Part shown: piece by piece, positions 1 to 10,343 of the stretch
Layout: each line of letters starts with the position of its first letter
How positions within the stretch are numbered: the stretch's first letter is position 1
Source: Cubamyces lactineus
Lineage: Eukaryota; Basidiomycota; Agaricomycetes; Polyporales; Polyporaceae
Direction: 5' to 3'
Assembly (NCBI GenBank): GCA_022376465.1
Contig: JACDTU010000038.1
Coordinates: 1 to 64,000 of the forward strand
Length of the DNA stretch: 64,000 bases
Notes under the pieces: model-generated
Told to the model about the DNA's origin: nothing
What the model saw: the letters and a program-made list of their open reading frames with translations, nothing else
Databases searched by the model: none
Program-made: the position numbers and the translations under genes

Positions 1-87
1 GAGAACACATGGGAACCCGAGTCCGCTCTAATTCCGAATGCCAAAGAAATCCTCCAACGGTATAAAAGGGCGAAGAAGCTGCTGTAA
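1..87 (+). CDS. Pol polyprotein C-terminus, end of integrase chromodomain (partial)
   Basis: Frame 1 from the first base reads 28 residues to a TAA at 85-87. It contains ENTWEPESALIPNAKE followed by a lysine-rich tail, the second half of a chromodomain: the aromatic/acidic WEPE segment and the start of the C-terminal helix. In chromoviruses this module follows the integrase and guides integration to marked chromatin. Only the very end of the polyprotein is visible, so protease, RT, RNase H and the integrase core cannot be assessed. The next ORF starts 6 bases after the stop. Confidence 0.8.
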   Translation, partial: ENTWEPESALIPNAKEILQRYKRAKKLL

Positions 88-93
88 TCTGCA

Positions 94-252
94 ATGCTCT
101 CCCTCGCCATCCTCTTCGCCATCTACTGCCTCACCCTCCTCGCTATCACCCTCCTCTTCCTCTGGTATATCCTCCGCGACCTCTTCAACCGCATCATCGA
201 GCACACTCTCCACAGCCGTGACTACCCATCCCGATCAGCGTGGGGATCGTGA
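94..252 (+). CDS. small membrane ORF 1 of the retrotransposon (52 aa)
   Basis: This ORF begins 6 bases after the Pol stop and ends with TGA at 250-252. Residues 1 to about 25 are almost wholly hydrophobic (MLSLAILFAIYCLTLLAI...) and predict one transmembrane helix. A short basic/acidic tail follows. I do not recognise a family. It sits where some retroelements carry envelope-like genes, but it is far too short to be a classical envelope protein. The tight spacing to the ORFs on both sides suggests it is translated from the same RNA by termination-reinitiation, which is inference. It could also be a non-functional spacer ORF. Confidence 0.5.
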   Translation: MLSLAILFAIYCLTLLAITLLFLWYILRDLFNRIIEHTLHSRDYPSRSAWGS

Positions 253-257
253 AGCCC

Positions 258-446
258 ATGATCATCGCGCTCTTCACCTGCATGACCCTCGGCTACCTCC
301 TTGCCCTTGCCTTCATCGCCACTCACCTGCGCCTCTCCATCAACATCCTCGAAATTGCTCTCGAACACCGTGACCCTCTCGACCCCGCAAACGACAAGCT
401 TGACCAAGCCGACCGCACCCTCAATAACTCCAGCTGGGACGAGTAG
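258..446 (+). CDS. small membrane ORF 2 of the retrotransposon (62 aa)
   Basis: The ATG at 258 lies 5 bases after the stop of the previous small ORF; the TAG is at 444-446. Residues 1 to about 22 (MIIALFTCMTLGYLLALAFI) form a strong transmembrane segment. They are followed by an amphipathic, charged tail of about 40 residues rich in Asp, Asn and Leu. No family is recognised. Its similarity of layout to the preceding ORF (N-terminal membrane helix, short polar tail) suggests the two work as a pair. The next ORF starts after a single base. Confidence 0.5.
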   Translation: MIIALFTCMTLGYLLALAFIATHLRLSINILEIALEHRDPLDPANDKLDQADRTLNNSSWDE

Positions 447-447
447 A

Positions 448-1482
448 ATGGGCCGCCCCCTCTATAGCACCCAAGTCGCTGACGACAATGCAAGCGACCA
501 GGGAAACCAACAGCCGCTACCCATTCCTCCCCCACTCGCCAGACGCCTCTCGTCGCCCCCACCGGAATACACCTCTAGGTCACCATCGCCCGCCTCCTCG
601 ACGTCGGACCTCAGCACGGTTGGTGTCGAAGACTCTCATCTGGTAGACCACTCCCGGCACCCCGACGTCAACCAATTGCTCCGTGCGCTCCTCACCAACC
701 CTACCCCAGTCGTCAATGCCACCGCGCGAGGCTTGCAGTACTTCCTTAGAGAGTATCGATGCCTCTACAACGAGCAACGGGAACTGGACGCACTGGAAGG
801 GAATCTTGTTGACGCAGCTGACATCGCGGAGGACGCTCTAGACGCTCTTCATGAGGCGTTTGGTGAAGAAGAGGAGCAACGGCAAGTCTCGGACTACGAC
901 ATCGCAGAACGGCAGGCGCGCGCCCTCGAAAACGTCGGGCACCATGCCCACGAGTTACGGAGGTTGGCAAGACACTCTTTGAACACCACTCGACGGCTCG
1001 CCCGGACCACGCGCACGTGGAGGAACTTCCTCATACAAACATTTGAACTCCCCGCGTTCCGTGCAAGGATGGCGCCACTGGCCTCGGTCATCAACGACGC
1101 GGCCCCACCTCCCGGAGAACTCCCAGCTGCGGCAAGAAGAGTACCCGGCGAAGCCCGACGCCAAGGGACCTATCTGCCCTTGTTCCACACCAGAGTCTCC
1201 GCAGGAAGCCGTCGGCCCCGTGATCCATCCCCCGACGAGCGTAACGTAAGAGCTCGAAGAGACACCTCGCCTGCCCCAATGGACGCTTCGCAAGCCCGAC
1301 CTGAGTCCCCGCCGTCCCTCCACCCTATTGGCCGCAGCTGCCTAGTCTGTGGGTCGCCCGATCACGAGTACCTGCGGTGCAGAGACTGGCGATGTGTCTG
1401 GTGTCGCGCCACCGCCCCTGGCCATCACCCGTGGGAGTGCCCTCTGCGCCCAGAAGACATGGACGAGCGGTTTACGAGTTGA
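448..1482 (+). CDS. CCHC zinc-knuckle protein encoded 3' of Pol (344 aa)
   Basis: The start ATG at 448 is one base after the TAG of the upstream ORF, and the stop TGA is at 1480-1482. The C-terminal part holds a perfect CX2CX4HX4C knuckle (CLVCGSPDHEYLRC), the Gag nucleocapsid signature. A second knuckle-like CX2CX6HX4C (CVWCRATAPGHHPWEC) follows. The middle is helical and charged (acidic about residues 125-165, then Arg-rich), the N-terminus is Pro/Ser-rich, and the segment before the knuckles is rich in Arg, Ser and Pro. Gag normally precedes Pol. A Gag-like RNA-binding protein after the chromodomain is unusual. It could be a displaced or duplicated Gag or a novel accessory protein. Confidence 0.7.
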   Translation: MGRPLYSTQVADDNASDQGNQQPLPIPPPLARRLSSPPPEYTSRSPSPASSTSDLSTVGVEDSHLVDHSRHPDVNQLLRALLTNPTPVVNATARGLQYFLREYRCLYNEQRELDALEGNLVDAADIAEDALDALHEAFGEEEEQRQVSDYDIAERQARALENVGHHAHELRRLARHSLNTTRRLARTTRTWRNFLIQTFELPAFRARMAPLASVINDAAPPPGELPAAARRVPGEARRQGTYLPLFHTRVSAGSRRPRDPSPDERNVRARRDTSPAPMDASQARPESPPSLHPIGRSCLVCGSPDHEYLRCRDWRCVWCRATAPGHHPWECPLRPEDMDERFTS

Positions 1483-1520
1483 GCTGGATATTCCGCTGAT
1501 GGAACAGCGTAGAAACATAC

Positions 1521-1531
1521 GAAGGGGGTAA
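1521..1531 (+). other. polypurine tract (plus-strand primer)
   Basis: The purine-rich stretch GAAGGGGGTAA lies directly against the first base of the LTR. This is where reverse transcription of a Ty3/gypsy element primes plus-strand DNA. Position and composition fit; function is inferred. Confidence 0.7.
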
Positions 1532-1948
1532 TGTTACGACGCTCACTGTGTCACGGTCACCCAGTTTCCTTTTCCTCTCTCTCCCTCGTGCCTCCGTTAT
1601 GCCACGTCATCCTTTCCCATGCCACGTCACCCTTTCCCACCGGTTCACACGGCTGTTGTATTACTACCCTATCACCTTCCGCCACGTCATCGCCACATCA
1701 TCTGTACTCCCAGCCCTGACTCTACGTAGTTATACTGGACTCTCACGGTACGTGGCGCCTACGTGGCGCTGACGTGTCCATGTCTCTCTTCCTGTATTTA
1801 AGACCAGAGGATCCACTCGGGATCCTCAGCTCGACCTGGTTATCCATTGCCTATTCCTCTGAACCTCTACTCGACTCGAACTACTGGAGACCTCTGGTCC
1901 GATCCCTAGGACGTCGCTCGCTGTGACCGATCTAGGCTCGTCGTAACA
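1532..1948 (+). repeat. 3' LTR, 417 bp, TGTTACGAC...GTCGTAACA
   Basis: The LTR begins TGTTACGAC immediately after the purine tract and ends GTCGTAACA, giving perfect 9-bp terminal inverted repeats with the canonical TG...CA ends. Inside are a TATA-like element (TATTTAAG, 1795-1802) and a cluster of ACGTCA/TGACGT-type motifs. The 5' LTR is outside the window, so age cannot be estimated. Confidence 0.88.
1600..1776 (+). promoter_or_regulatory. repeated CACGTCA / ACGTGG motifs in the LTR U3
   Basis: GCCACGTCA occurs at about 1601, 1621 and 1681. ACGTGGCG occurs at about 1750 and 1761, and GACGTGT at 1771. These are CRE/bZIP-like cores upstream of the TATA-like element at 1795, where LTR enhancers lie. 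Binding is inferred from sequence only. Confidence 0.5.
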
Positions 1949-3540
1949 CAGTGTCGTACGGTGTCGATGCAAGTTCGAGCTGCACGTACATCCACTTCCC
2001 GCAGGCCTTCGCTAAGTTCGAGCCCGCAGAGGATGATGATCAACGTTATCAACCAGCCCAAGACGCCGGGCATATACCGCGAATCTGGCGGGATCTCCCT
2101 GGCATCGGGTATACTAGAGCTGTACAAGTCCCAGCCATCGATCCAAGGAAGACCGTGTCGTGCAGCATCTGGATACGCAAAAGCGGGGAGACGTTTTCGC
2201 ATTGGAATCCTGCCTGGGCGGCGGCGAACCAGATACACAACCTCTCATTCAGACCGTGACGGATGATCACGTAGTAGGCAGGCGTACGCGGGTTGCGGTT
2301 GCGACAGAGCGCCTTGTGGGCGAGAGCTGCGGCTTCCGCACTGACCGCGGCCTATGCACAGTTCCATGTCGATGATATCCGCCCCATCGAGGTCTTTTGG
2401 GGTGCCGTTAGTACGCAAAGCATGAGCACAGAGAGATAGAGCGTCCGCGATGCGCGCTCGGGTCTTGGGCAAGCTGCCAGCCAACTTGGTTCAGTGCCTC
2501 TTGGAAGTCCTCTTCCTCCACGTGCACGGCCCGCTGGATCACTTTTGCGAGCTTCTTACCGAGTGCATACATATCGCGGTCCTCCTTCGCCTGCGAGAGC
2601 GCGATCAAGAAGTCTTGACGAGCGCTGAGCGTAGCCCACGTCTCCGTATGTTCTATACCATAGTCTTCGAGGAGTGTCTGGAGATGTGTAGGCATAAGTT
2701 CGGTGCATTGGCGATATTGTTGGTCGATCGGGTCGGGGATATTTGGTTTGAGGCTATGCGGAAGGTCAGCCAGTAAGTAGCGGGTGCTGCCAGTACATGC
2801 TTGACCGACTAGGGACTCGCGTAGGCCGGGGGCGAGGTGGTGGATGCCAGCGGAGAAGGTCAATGAACGGTAACGGATGTCGCGACTCCGAGTAAACGCA
2901 GCGATCAGCCTCAGTATAAATGGATTAGCTTCGTATTCGTGGAGGCGGAGCTGAGTAGATCGCATCAAGAGGCCAACAGCAGCATGGCACTTTCGTACGA
3001 GTGGACCGATCTATGCAAGGCATCGATGGTCGCATCCAGTACGAGGGGTACACTCGCCTCCTGGATGGGCAGAGGATCGGAGGGCTGGGAGTCATTGCAT
3101 TTCACGACCGCCTTCGCAGTACGTGACGTCGTCTTGATAACATACCCGGCAACCTTGAGATCGTCCGGATATTCTTCCATAACTCGGACCAGAGTACGAT
3201 TGTGGCGGCTGATGACCTCCAACACGGACTCGTTCAAGTTACTATGCTGAGCGATGATTGCCATAGCCTGAAGGGCCAAACGGCGTGTGATGGTGTGCTC
3301 GACAAGGGGCATGATTTTCTGCAGCATCCCTGTAGGTAGTCAACTCGTGAGCGGCAGTTTCATGCACTTCTGAGAAACGTGAGCAGATGTACCCTTCTCA
3401 AGCAGCCTGTCTCTTAACCCAGCGTCGACAGATAGCATCGTCATGACCCCGACGATGGCGGCCATGCCTACGTGATCCTTCTCCATTTCCGCCTGGGCAT
3501 ATCCGCCCGTCAGCCGTTTCCAGATCGAAATGGGCATGCG
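1949..3540 (-). pseudogene. decayed ARM/TPR-like 'MYND-type' family gene, cut by the LTR
   Basis: Reading down the minus strand, protein-like blocks follow each other in shifting frames. One around 3490-3400 has GLRDRLLEKG. One at 3327-2965 starts MPLVEHTITRRLALQAM. One at 2968-2480 has TWATLSARQDFLIALSQA. Then come DALSLCAHALRTNGTPKDLD, an AEAAALAHKAL segment and PPDSRYMPGVLGWLITL. Together they resemble a helical-repeat family expanded in Polyporales and often labelled MYND-type; this is recognition from memory, not a search. At least two frame changes near 2430 and 2350-2100 have no splice explanation I could find, so I call it a pseudogene. The last recognisable residues end at the LTR boundary, so the retrotransposon removed or separated the C-terminus. 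Confidence 0.6.
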
Positions 3541-4206
3541 CTGACTTCAGTACTTTCCGGGCCATGAGGTTTGGATGGGATGGTGATCAGCTATAGAGCA
3601 AGCGAAACTCATGCGCCGAACACTCGAGACGTACTTGGGATTCTAGGTAGCTTGCACGTATGCTCGACAAGCAAGTCCCTTGCCACCGTCCCGTCGAAAT
3701 CAAAGATGCCCCCAGGAACCATAACATGCGGTTGCGAGCAGCGATTGTCAGCTCGGGATTTCGAACTTGAGCTAGTCATGGTGGAGATGGATGTGATCAG
3801 CTTGCCAGAGGTGTGGGAGATAGCGGGCTCCCTGACGGTCCCGGTCACGAGGAAGATAACCGCAGAAGCTGAGCTTCCTTTGTCCTGGTATTGCCAAAAT
3901 GCTTATCGTGTACTCAACGATAGCCACGATGCGTAACGCCTCTGCGACACTTGACGGCCTTCTGTTCTCCAGCGACAAGTGCAGCGGAATAAAACGTACC
4001 CTGCATGGATGCTGAAAGTCATGCTACAACCGCTAGCGGCTGTCGATCGGGATTCAGTAGCGCTGGCAAGCTTATAATACATATCATGCTTCATGAACGT
4101 ACAAGTAGTCCGAGGCCGGAACGATACAAAACGTACGTGCGCGTTGTTGAGAAGGTAGAAGAGGATGCGCCCCGACACGTTCTCGGCAAACCCCGACTGA
4201 GCCCGC
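3541..4206. other. no resolved gene (possible 5' part of the pseudogene)
   Basis: Short minus-strand stretches look protein-like (for example around 3970-3860 and 4200-4145) but do not join into a convincing gene. They may be further remnants of the ARM/MYND pseudogene, or 3' untranslated sequence of the gene ending at 4207. Confidence 0.4.
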
Positions 4207-5360
4207 CTACGACCGCTCAAGCTTCCCGGCAACACCGGCAGCCTCGTCTCTTGCCTGGCCTAACTGCGGGTCAATCGCGGGCGGATTCGACATGGGCCGC
4301 TGCTCGCTCGCGCTGGCAACGGCAGACAGCGCTGCGTCCAGTCCGTTTGGTGGTGGGGCGGGTGGGCCACCGGGAGGCGCAGAGGCGGAGGTCGCAGTCG
4401 GCGGAGCGCCGTCTTGTGGGCCCGAGCCGTTGACGATGGGCGATCGGAAAGGAGAGGGGGCAACGAGCGACCGGTGGAAGCGTGCACGGAAGTCCGCCTG
4501 CGCAGTGTCGTGGACGTACGGGTGGCCAGGAACGTGGTCGCCCATCCCTCCGTAAGGGACATTGGGATCTCCTAGGGCAGAGCCGTCCGGTGCCTTCGGA
4601 GCATGAGCGTAGTGCATGCGTCTCTGCACGAGGATGTCAAGGTCCGCCATGCACAGAAAAAGGAAGCATGGGAGCGTACCTGCTGGTCCCAGTGATCCCA
4701 AGCCTGGGCAATGATAGGTTCGAGCGAGGCGAGCTCCTCGTTCGTCATGGACAGCGTCCGCAAAAGATGCTGCTTGAGGAGGGGGGCGCACGAGAAGGAG
4801 AGGAGCAATGTCGAGGCAAATGTCTGACCGCCTAGTGGCTGACCCTGCGGGAACGGCGGCTCGTGCATCGCGTGTGGTTGCGGGTGGGGGTGTGGGGGCA
4901 TCTCGTGCGGCATGACGGGCTGGTACTGACCCTCAGCGTTCATGCGGTACTGGACCTCCTCCATGCCGGGCATCATCTCGTTGCCCATGTCGATCCCGAG
5001 CTCGCGCAGCTTCCTGGCCTTGACGAGCGCGCGGTGCTTGCGTTGTCGTTCGCGGGCGGCAGCCCTGACCCTATCCCGTTTGGCGATCTCCTCGGGGCTG
5101 AGTTCTTCGCCTTTGTATTCGGGCGCAGCCTGAGGTGGGGGCGGCTGCTGAACCTCGACCTGCTGGGGCGCCATCTGCTGGGCCTGCTGCTGCGAGAGCG
5201 CGAGAACGCTTTGGAGATTGGCCCGGTCGCGCTCACGCTTCCGGCGCTGTCGTTCTGCGGCCTTCTCGCGCTTGTGCCGCTGACTGGGGGTCTCGTTTTC
5301 TCGCGAACGCTTGCGCGATGCGGACGGGGTGACGGGGATGTGTTGGACGTTGGGATCCAT
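4207..5360 (-). CDS. basic-region nuclear protein, putative transcriptional regulator (365 aa)
   Basis: Two exons, 5360-4680 and 4623-4207, are separated by a 56-bp GT-AG intron (4624-4679) in phase 0. The start is the first in-frame ATG at 5360. Residues about 12-45 form a dense basic block (SRKRSRENETPSQRHKREK...RRKRERDR). A Gln-rich stretch, a second basic block (about residues 105-140, RAAARERQRKHRALVKARK) and a long Pro/His/Gly-rich C-terminus follow. The first block resembles a bZIP basic region, but no clean leucine zipper follows it. Nuclear and nucleic-acid binding is therefore inferred. It could equally be an RNA-processing or chromatin factor. Confidence 0.65.
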
Positions 5361-5650
5361 ACGCTGTTCAAGAAGTATATTCGGGGTGACCGCTACAGTT
5401 CCTCGCTCACTGCGAGCACTCGGACACACAGACTCGGAGACGGACTGAGACTGGGACTGGCCGCGGGGGGGTCGGGGCGATGGTAACAGTTGTGACGAGA
5501 GAGTGACTACGACCCCCGACCTCCTTGTCACGCGCCTCTTATACCAGCGGTGGCGTGGGAATCCGCCCCTTCTCCGCCACCAATCCAGCTTGTCCGTACT
5601 CGCACAATCATTTCTTCGTACAACGGCGTCTACATTACAACATTTCTTTT
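5361..5650 (-). promoter_or_regulatory. promoter region of the 4207-5360 gene / ADE12 3' flank
   Basis: This is a 290-bp interval between two co-oriented minus-strand genes. It must contain the ADE12 terminator and the start region of the next gene. No canonical TATA or clear polyadenylation signal was identified. Confidence 0.4.
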
Positions 5651-7273
<1,623 letters not shown>

Positions 7274-7622
7274 GGCTCGTATACGCGTCGCGGCTGGTTT
7301 GGTGTAAAGCAGAGAGCTCGCGGGCTGCGTGCTATCTGATTGTGGAGCGACCGGATTGGGCACTCCGAGTGAGAGGGTGCTGCGCAACTGTAACCTTGGG
7401 AGGTTTGAGGAGCGCAAGACGCGTGTGGGCGATGCTCCGAGTTGCGGAGAGGATGAGAGTAGGAGACAGAGTCATTTTCTTGCCCAGCTCCCAATCGCGG
7501 CGGTAGGCGAGCTCTGCTCTTTCTTGGCCGTCGCTTTTCCGGCGGTCCGCTCCGCCCGCCCACATTCTAACCCCAACCCCAGCGCCATAGTCTACTTTCA
7601 TCTTGCGCCGGATCATCACACA
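7274..7622. promoter_or_regulatory. 349-bp divergent promoter region (ADE12 / unknown gene)
   Basis: The start codons of ADE12 (minus) and the 7623 gene (plus) face away from each other across this interval, so both promoters must lie here. No TATA box stands out. Confidence 0.5.
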
Positions 7623-8750
7623 ATGCCTACAGTATTTGCTCAAATATTCCACACATTGAGGGCACCACAGATTGGAAATCCGTCGCCGGATACGCATGAC
7701 ATCACCGCTGCAATCCTTCAGCGGCGTACAACCCCGCTGGGCAAGTCGGCGCCTGCGTCCATCGCTTCGGACACAAATACAAGAAGCTCAGCGGGCTCCT
7801 ATGTATGTAGTCATCTCTAAACATCGCGTCGGTTGCCCGCCACACCTCCGCACCCACGCTCCACCTCAGTGTTCATGTCCATCACACAGGTTGCAATGAC
7901 CTCAGGGCAAGTCTCCGAGTCGTCAACTGATCCTGAGGCAACTCCCAAGGCCAAACCATCCGCCCTGCCGCCCCCGAGTCGAGCGGACTCGAAATATGCC
8001 CAGGTAAGGGAACCCCGCCAATGTCGTGTGCCGCCAGCTGGCAATATTGACAGTCACTCACACCCCTTCTCCGACTTGCCTGGAAATATGGCTCGCCCTC
8101 GTAGGCATTAGCTCGATTTCCTTGTTACTCGGACGCAGAGTTTCCCAAGACGTTGCGCGACCGTCATATCAACCACTATATGGTCCCTTCACTGTTGTAC
8201 GGTTTCCTCATTCCTGACGGTACCCCCTACATAGCGCGGATTGCGGAAGAGTTGAAGCTCATCACATTACCAACAAAGTCAATACAGCCCGCAGCTGGTC
8301 CCATCATGACTTTGTCCGACGCGCGGACACGTCTCTCGACCCACATTGTGACAAAATGGCCCATAGCGCTTTTCCATAACTCTGGAAACTGTACATACCG
8401 TCCTATTTGGGCGCGTGCCCTGGACATGGATGGAGCAGCGACGGGAACCGTCCTTGTCTTGTACTTCAACGAAAGCCCCAGCAAGGATTGCGACATGCTC
8501 CATAAGTCTGCTTCTAGATTCCGACAGGTATTGAAGGTCACGAAGACAATCCTGCGGTTGCATAAAGAGGCAGAGCCACGTTGGTTTTACCATCCGGCAA
8601 GCTCGAGATCCTCGGAGTACAAGTTTGATCTGCATAGGTACGTGCATCATATGCTAAGATTGTCGCTCACTGGGCCCTCTGACATGTAATGTTAGGTGCT
8701 TCCATCACGACTATCTGCCTGAAAGGAACATGAGCGACAGCAGCGTGTAG
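7623..8750 (+). CDS. hypothetical protein, four exons (293 aa)
   Basis: Exons 7623-7802, 7890-8003, 8105-8637 and 8696-8750 join through three GT-AG introns (87, 101 and 58 bp) with consistent phase to a TAG at 8748-8750. The N-terminal 100 residues are Ser/Thr/Pro-rich and probably disordered. The main exon encodes a folded-looking domain (TLRDRHINHYMVPSLLYGFL, then VTKWPIALFHNSG and GTVLVLYFNE). The last exon ends CFHHDYLPERNMSDSSV. No known family is recognised and no signal peptide or membrane segment is seen. It shares a divergent promoter with ADE12. It is probably a lineage-specific basidiomycete protein. Confidence 0.6.
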
Positions 8751-9629
8751 GCTGATAGACGGCCCCTTGTGGTCTCTCGGGCTCCCTCGGCAGGCTCGTA
8801 AGTTGTGGAGCGTCGCGCTATCTGGAGGGCATCTAGGAGGACGGTAGATCTGGCTGTTGCCATCGGAGACATGCAGATGTATATACGCTCAGAGCCGCAC
8901 CTAGTAGGACGCATATGGAAGACTCCGAGTCGAAGCTGTCGACCGCGAAGATTCAAGCCGTCTATGGAGACTTGTTCTCGCGAGTTGCCTGAAGGTCTCC
9001 GTCGCGCCGCTTGCCTCTAGTCATGGCAAGCCCAAGACGCTTGCATTTGTCGATTAACTAGCCTGGCTCTTATTTTGGCACTGTCCGACAAATACCGACC
9101 GCGAAGATCATCGGGTCGACTCGGCCAAGAGCAGGTGAAGCGTGCTGCGTAGTACGCGGCATGCGGAATACACGCCCCTGCTTACGTCTAATGCCAGCAC
9201 GCAAATCACAGTATAGTGTATGAGAGGGTATGTTGAAGCCCCCTCGCTACCTAAGGGCTTCATTCATCACCCACCGGACGTACAACTCGAAGCGCTGAGG
9301 ATTCCGACCATGACGCAAGGTACTAGAATCAGTCACGTAGGTCTCCCGTTGTAGACCTCATGATAGGGACAAACACTCACGCATGAACGCAGAGTGAGGT
9401 TCTAGCGCAATACCGCCATGCATTACGACCCATTCGAGATAGGGATCTCCCGAGCGACTGGCGATGCGTAGATGCTCACTCGTGCTGTCACCTGCACCCA
9501 CCGCCGCTCCTCCGGTTCGGGATTCACGTACCGTATACCTCGGAAACCCTGCGCTCACGAGCGCAGGAGGCTGCGAAGTGTCTTGACGACGTAACTTACG
9601 TTGCAAGCGACTTAGGAGGCCACGTCGGT
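8751..9629. other. no gene identified
   Basis: This is 879 bp with only short ORFs on either strand. No repeated or RNA-gene structure was seen. It may contain upstream exons of the fragment at 9630-10055. Confidence 0.4.
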
Positions 9630-10055
9630 CTAGTCGAACAGTACGCCTCGAAGCTCATAGACGTCGCTGCGATCCCTCGGACGACTAGGTCTAATGGCAA
9701 CTTGGGTGGCGTCCTCCGGAAGACGGGCGCATGGCCGCCAGAGAAACGAGGGTTGTACTTGTTCTATGAGCTCTACACGAACGACACCGGCGACAAGGAG
9801 ACGCAGGGCCGCCTCACGAAAGCGGATGTCACACGGTTGGTCGCGATTCTGGAGGAGGTGTGGGGTATGCGGGGTCAGTTGCGGGCAATGTGGTGCTTTG
9901 ACTATGCACGCTATCACCCTGCGTAAGTGGTATGCTGTTCGGGTGCGCATGACCGACGTAGCTGACACTTGCTTGACAGGGTGCAGAACTACAAAAACGT
10001 TGATGCGCTTCTTGATTCTATCGGAATGCCTCTCTACCTACGATCGAGAGGTTGA
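9630..10055 (+). CDS. C-terminal part of an unrecognised gene (two exons visible)
   Basis: An open frame from 9630 to a GT donor after 9922 joins, through an intron ending CAG just before 'GTGCAGAAC', to a final exon that stops with TGA at 10053-10055. The reading is protein-like (PPEKRGLYLFYELYTNDTGD, then AVQNYKNVDALLDSIGMPLY). The conserved splice and codon use argue for a real coding segment. The start and any upstream exons were not found, so this may be a truncated or broken gene. No family is recognised. Confidence 0.35.
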
Positions 10056-10343
10056 GCGAGGCTCGCCTCCCCGTGCTAATGATGAGCATTCGCGTGCATT
10101 TGTGTAGAAGGTCGTCTCCTGCAATTTGCCGTGCCCGTGTTTTCCGTATGCTTATTTCCGAAGACTAGATGCGAGAGACTCGTCTCTGTGTACAACAGAT
10201 CATACATGATCTACGGTGCATGTTTCGCACTACCTCTGATATCACAGCAGAGTATCTGTACAACATCTACTACAAAGTGATGCTTAAACAATGGTGACGA
10301 TACATCGCGGCCACGGCCCACGCATGCGTATGTTCATCCATTC

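Larger units (their letters stand above)
1..1948 (+). mobile_element. 3' end of a Ty3/gypsy chromovirus LTR retrotransposon (5' part outside window)
   Basis: The left edge of the window lies inside an LTR retrotransposon. Seen in order are the C-terminal end of a Pol polyprotein with a chromodomain tail, two short hydrophobic ORFs, an ORF with zinc knuckles, a purine tract and an LTR with 9-bp terminal inverted repeats. A chromodomain after the integrase is the hallmark of the chromovirus branch of Ty3/gypsy. The target-site duplication cannot be checked because the 5' LTR is not in the window. The element ends inside a host pseudogene on the opposite strand. Confidence 0.85.

Noticed and set aside
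301..447. Upstream extension of the CCHC ORF
   Set aside because: The extension has no ATG start and overlaps the small membrane ORF. The ATG at 448, one base after that ORF's stop, is the natural start.
4140..4235. Short protein-like minus stretch FAENVSGRILFYLLNNAH
   Set aside because: It starts beyond the TAG of the 4207 gene in another frame. It could be an alternative 3' exon, but there is no supporting downstream exon.
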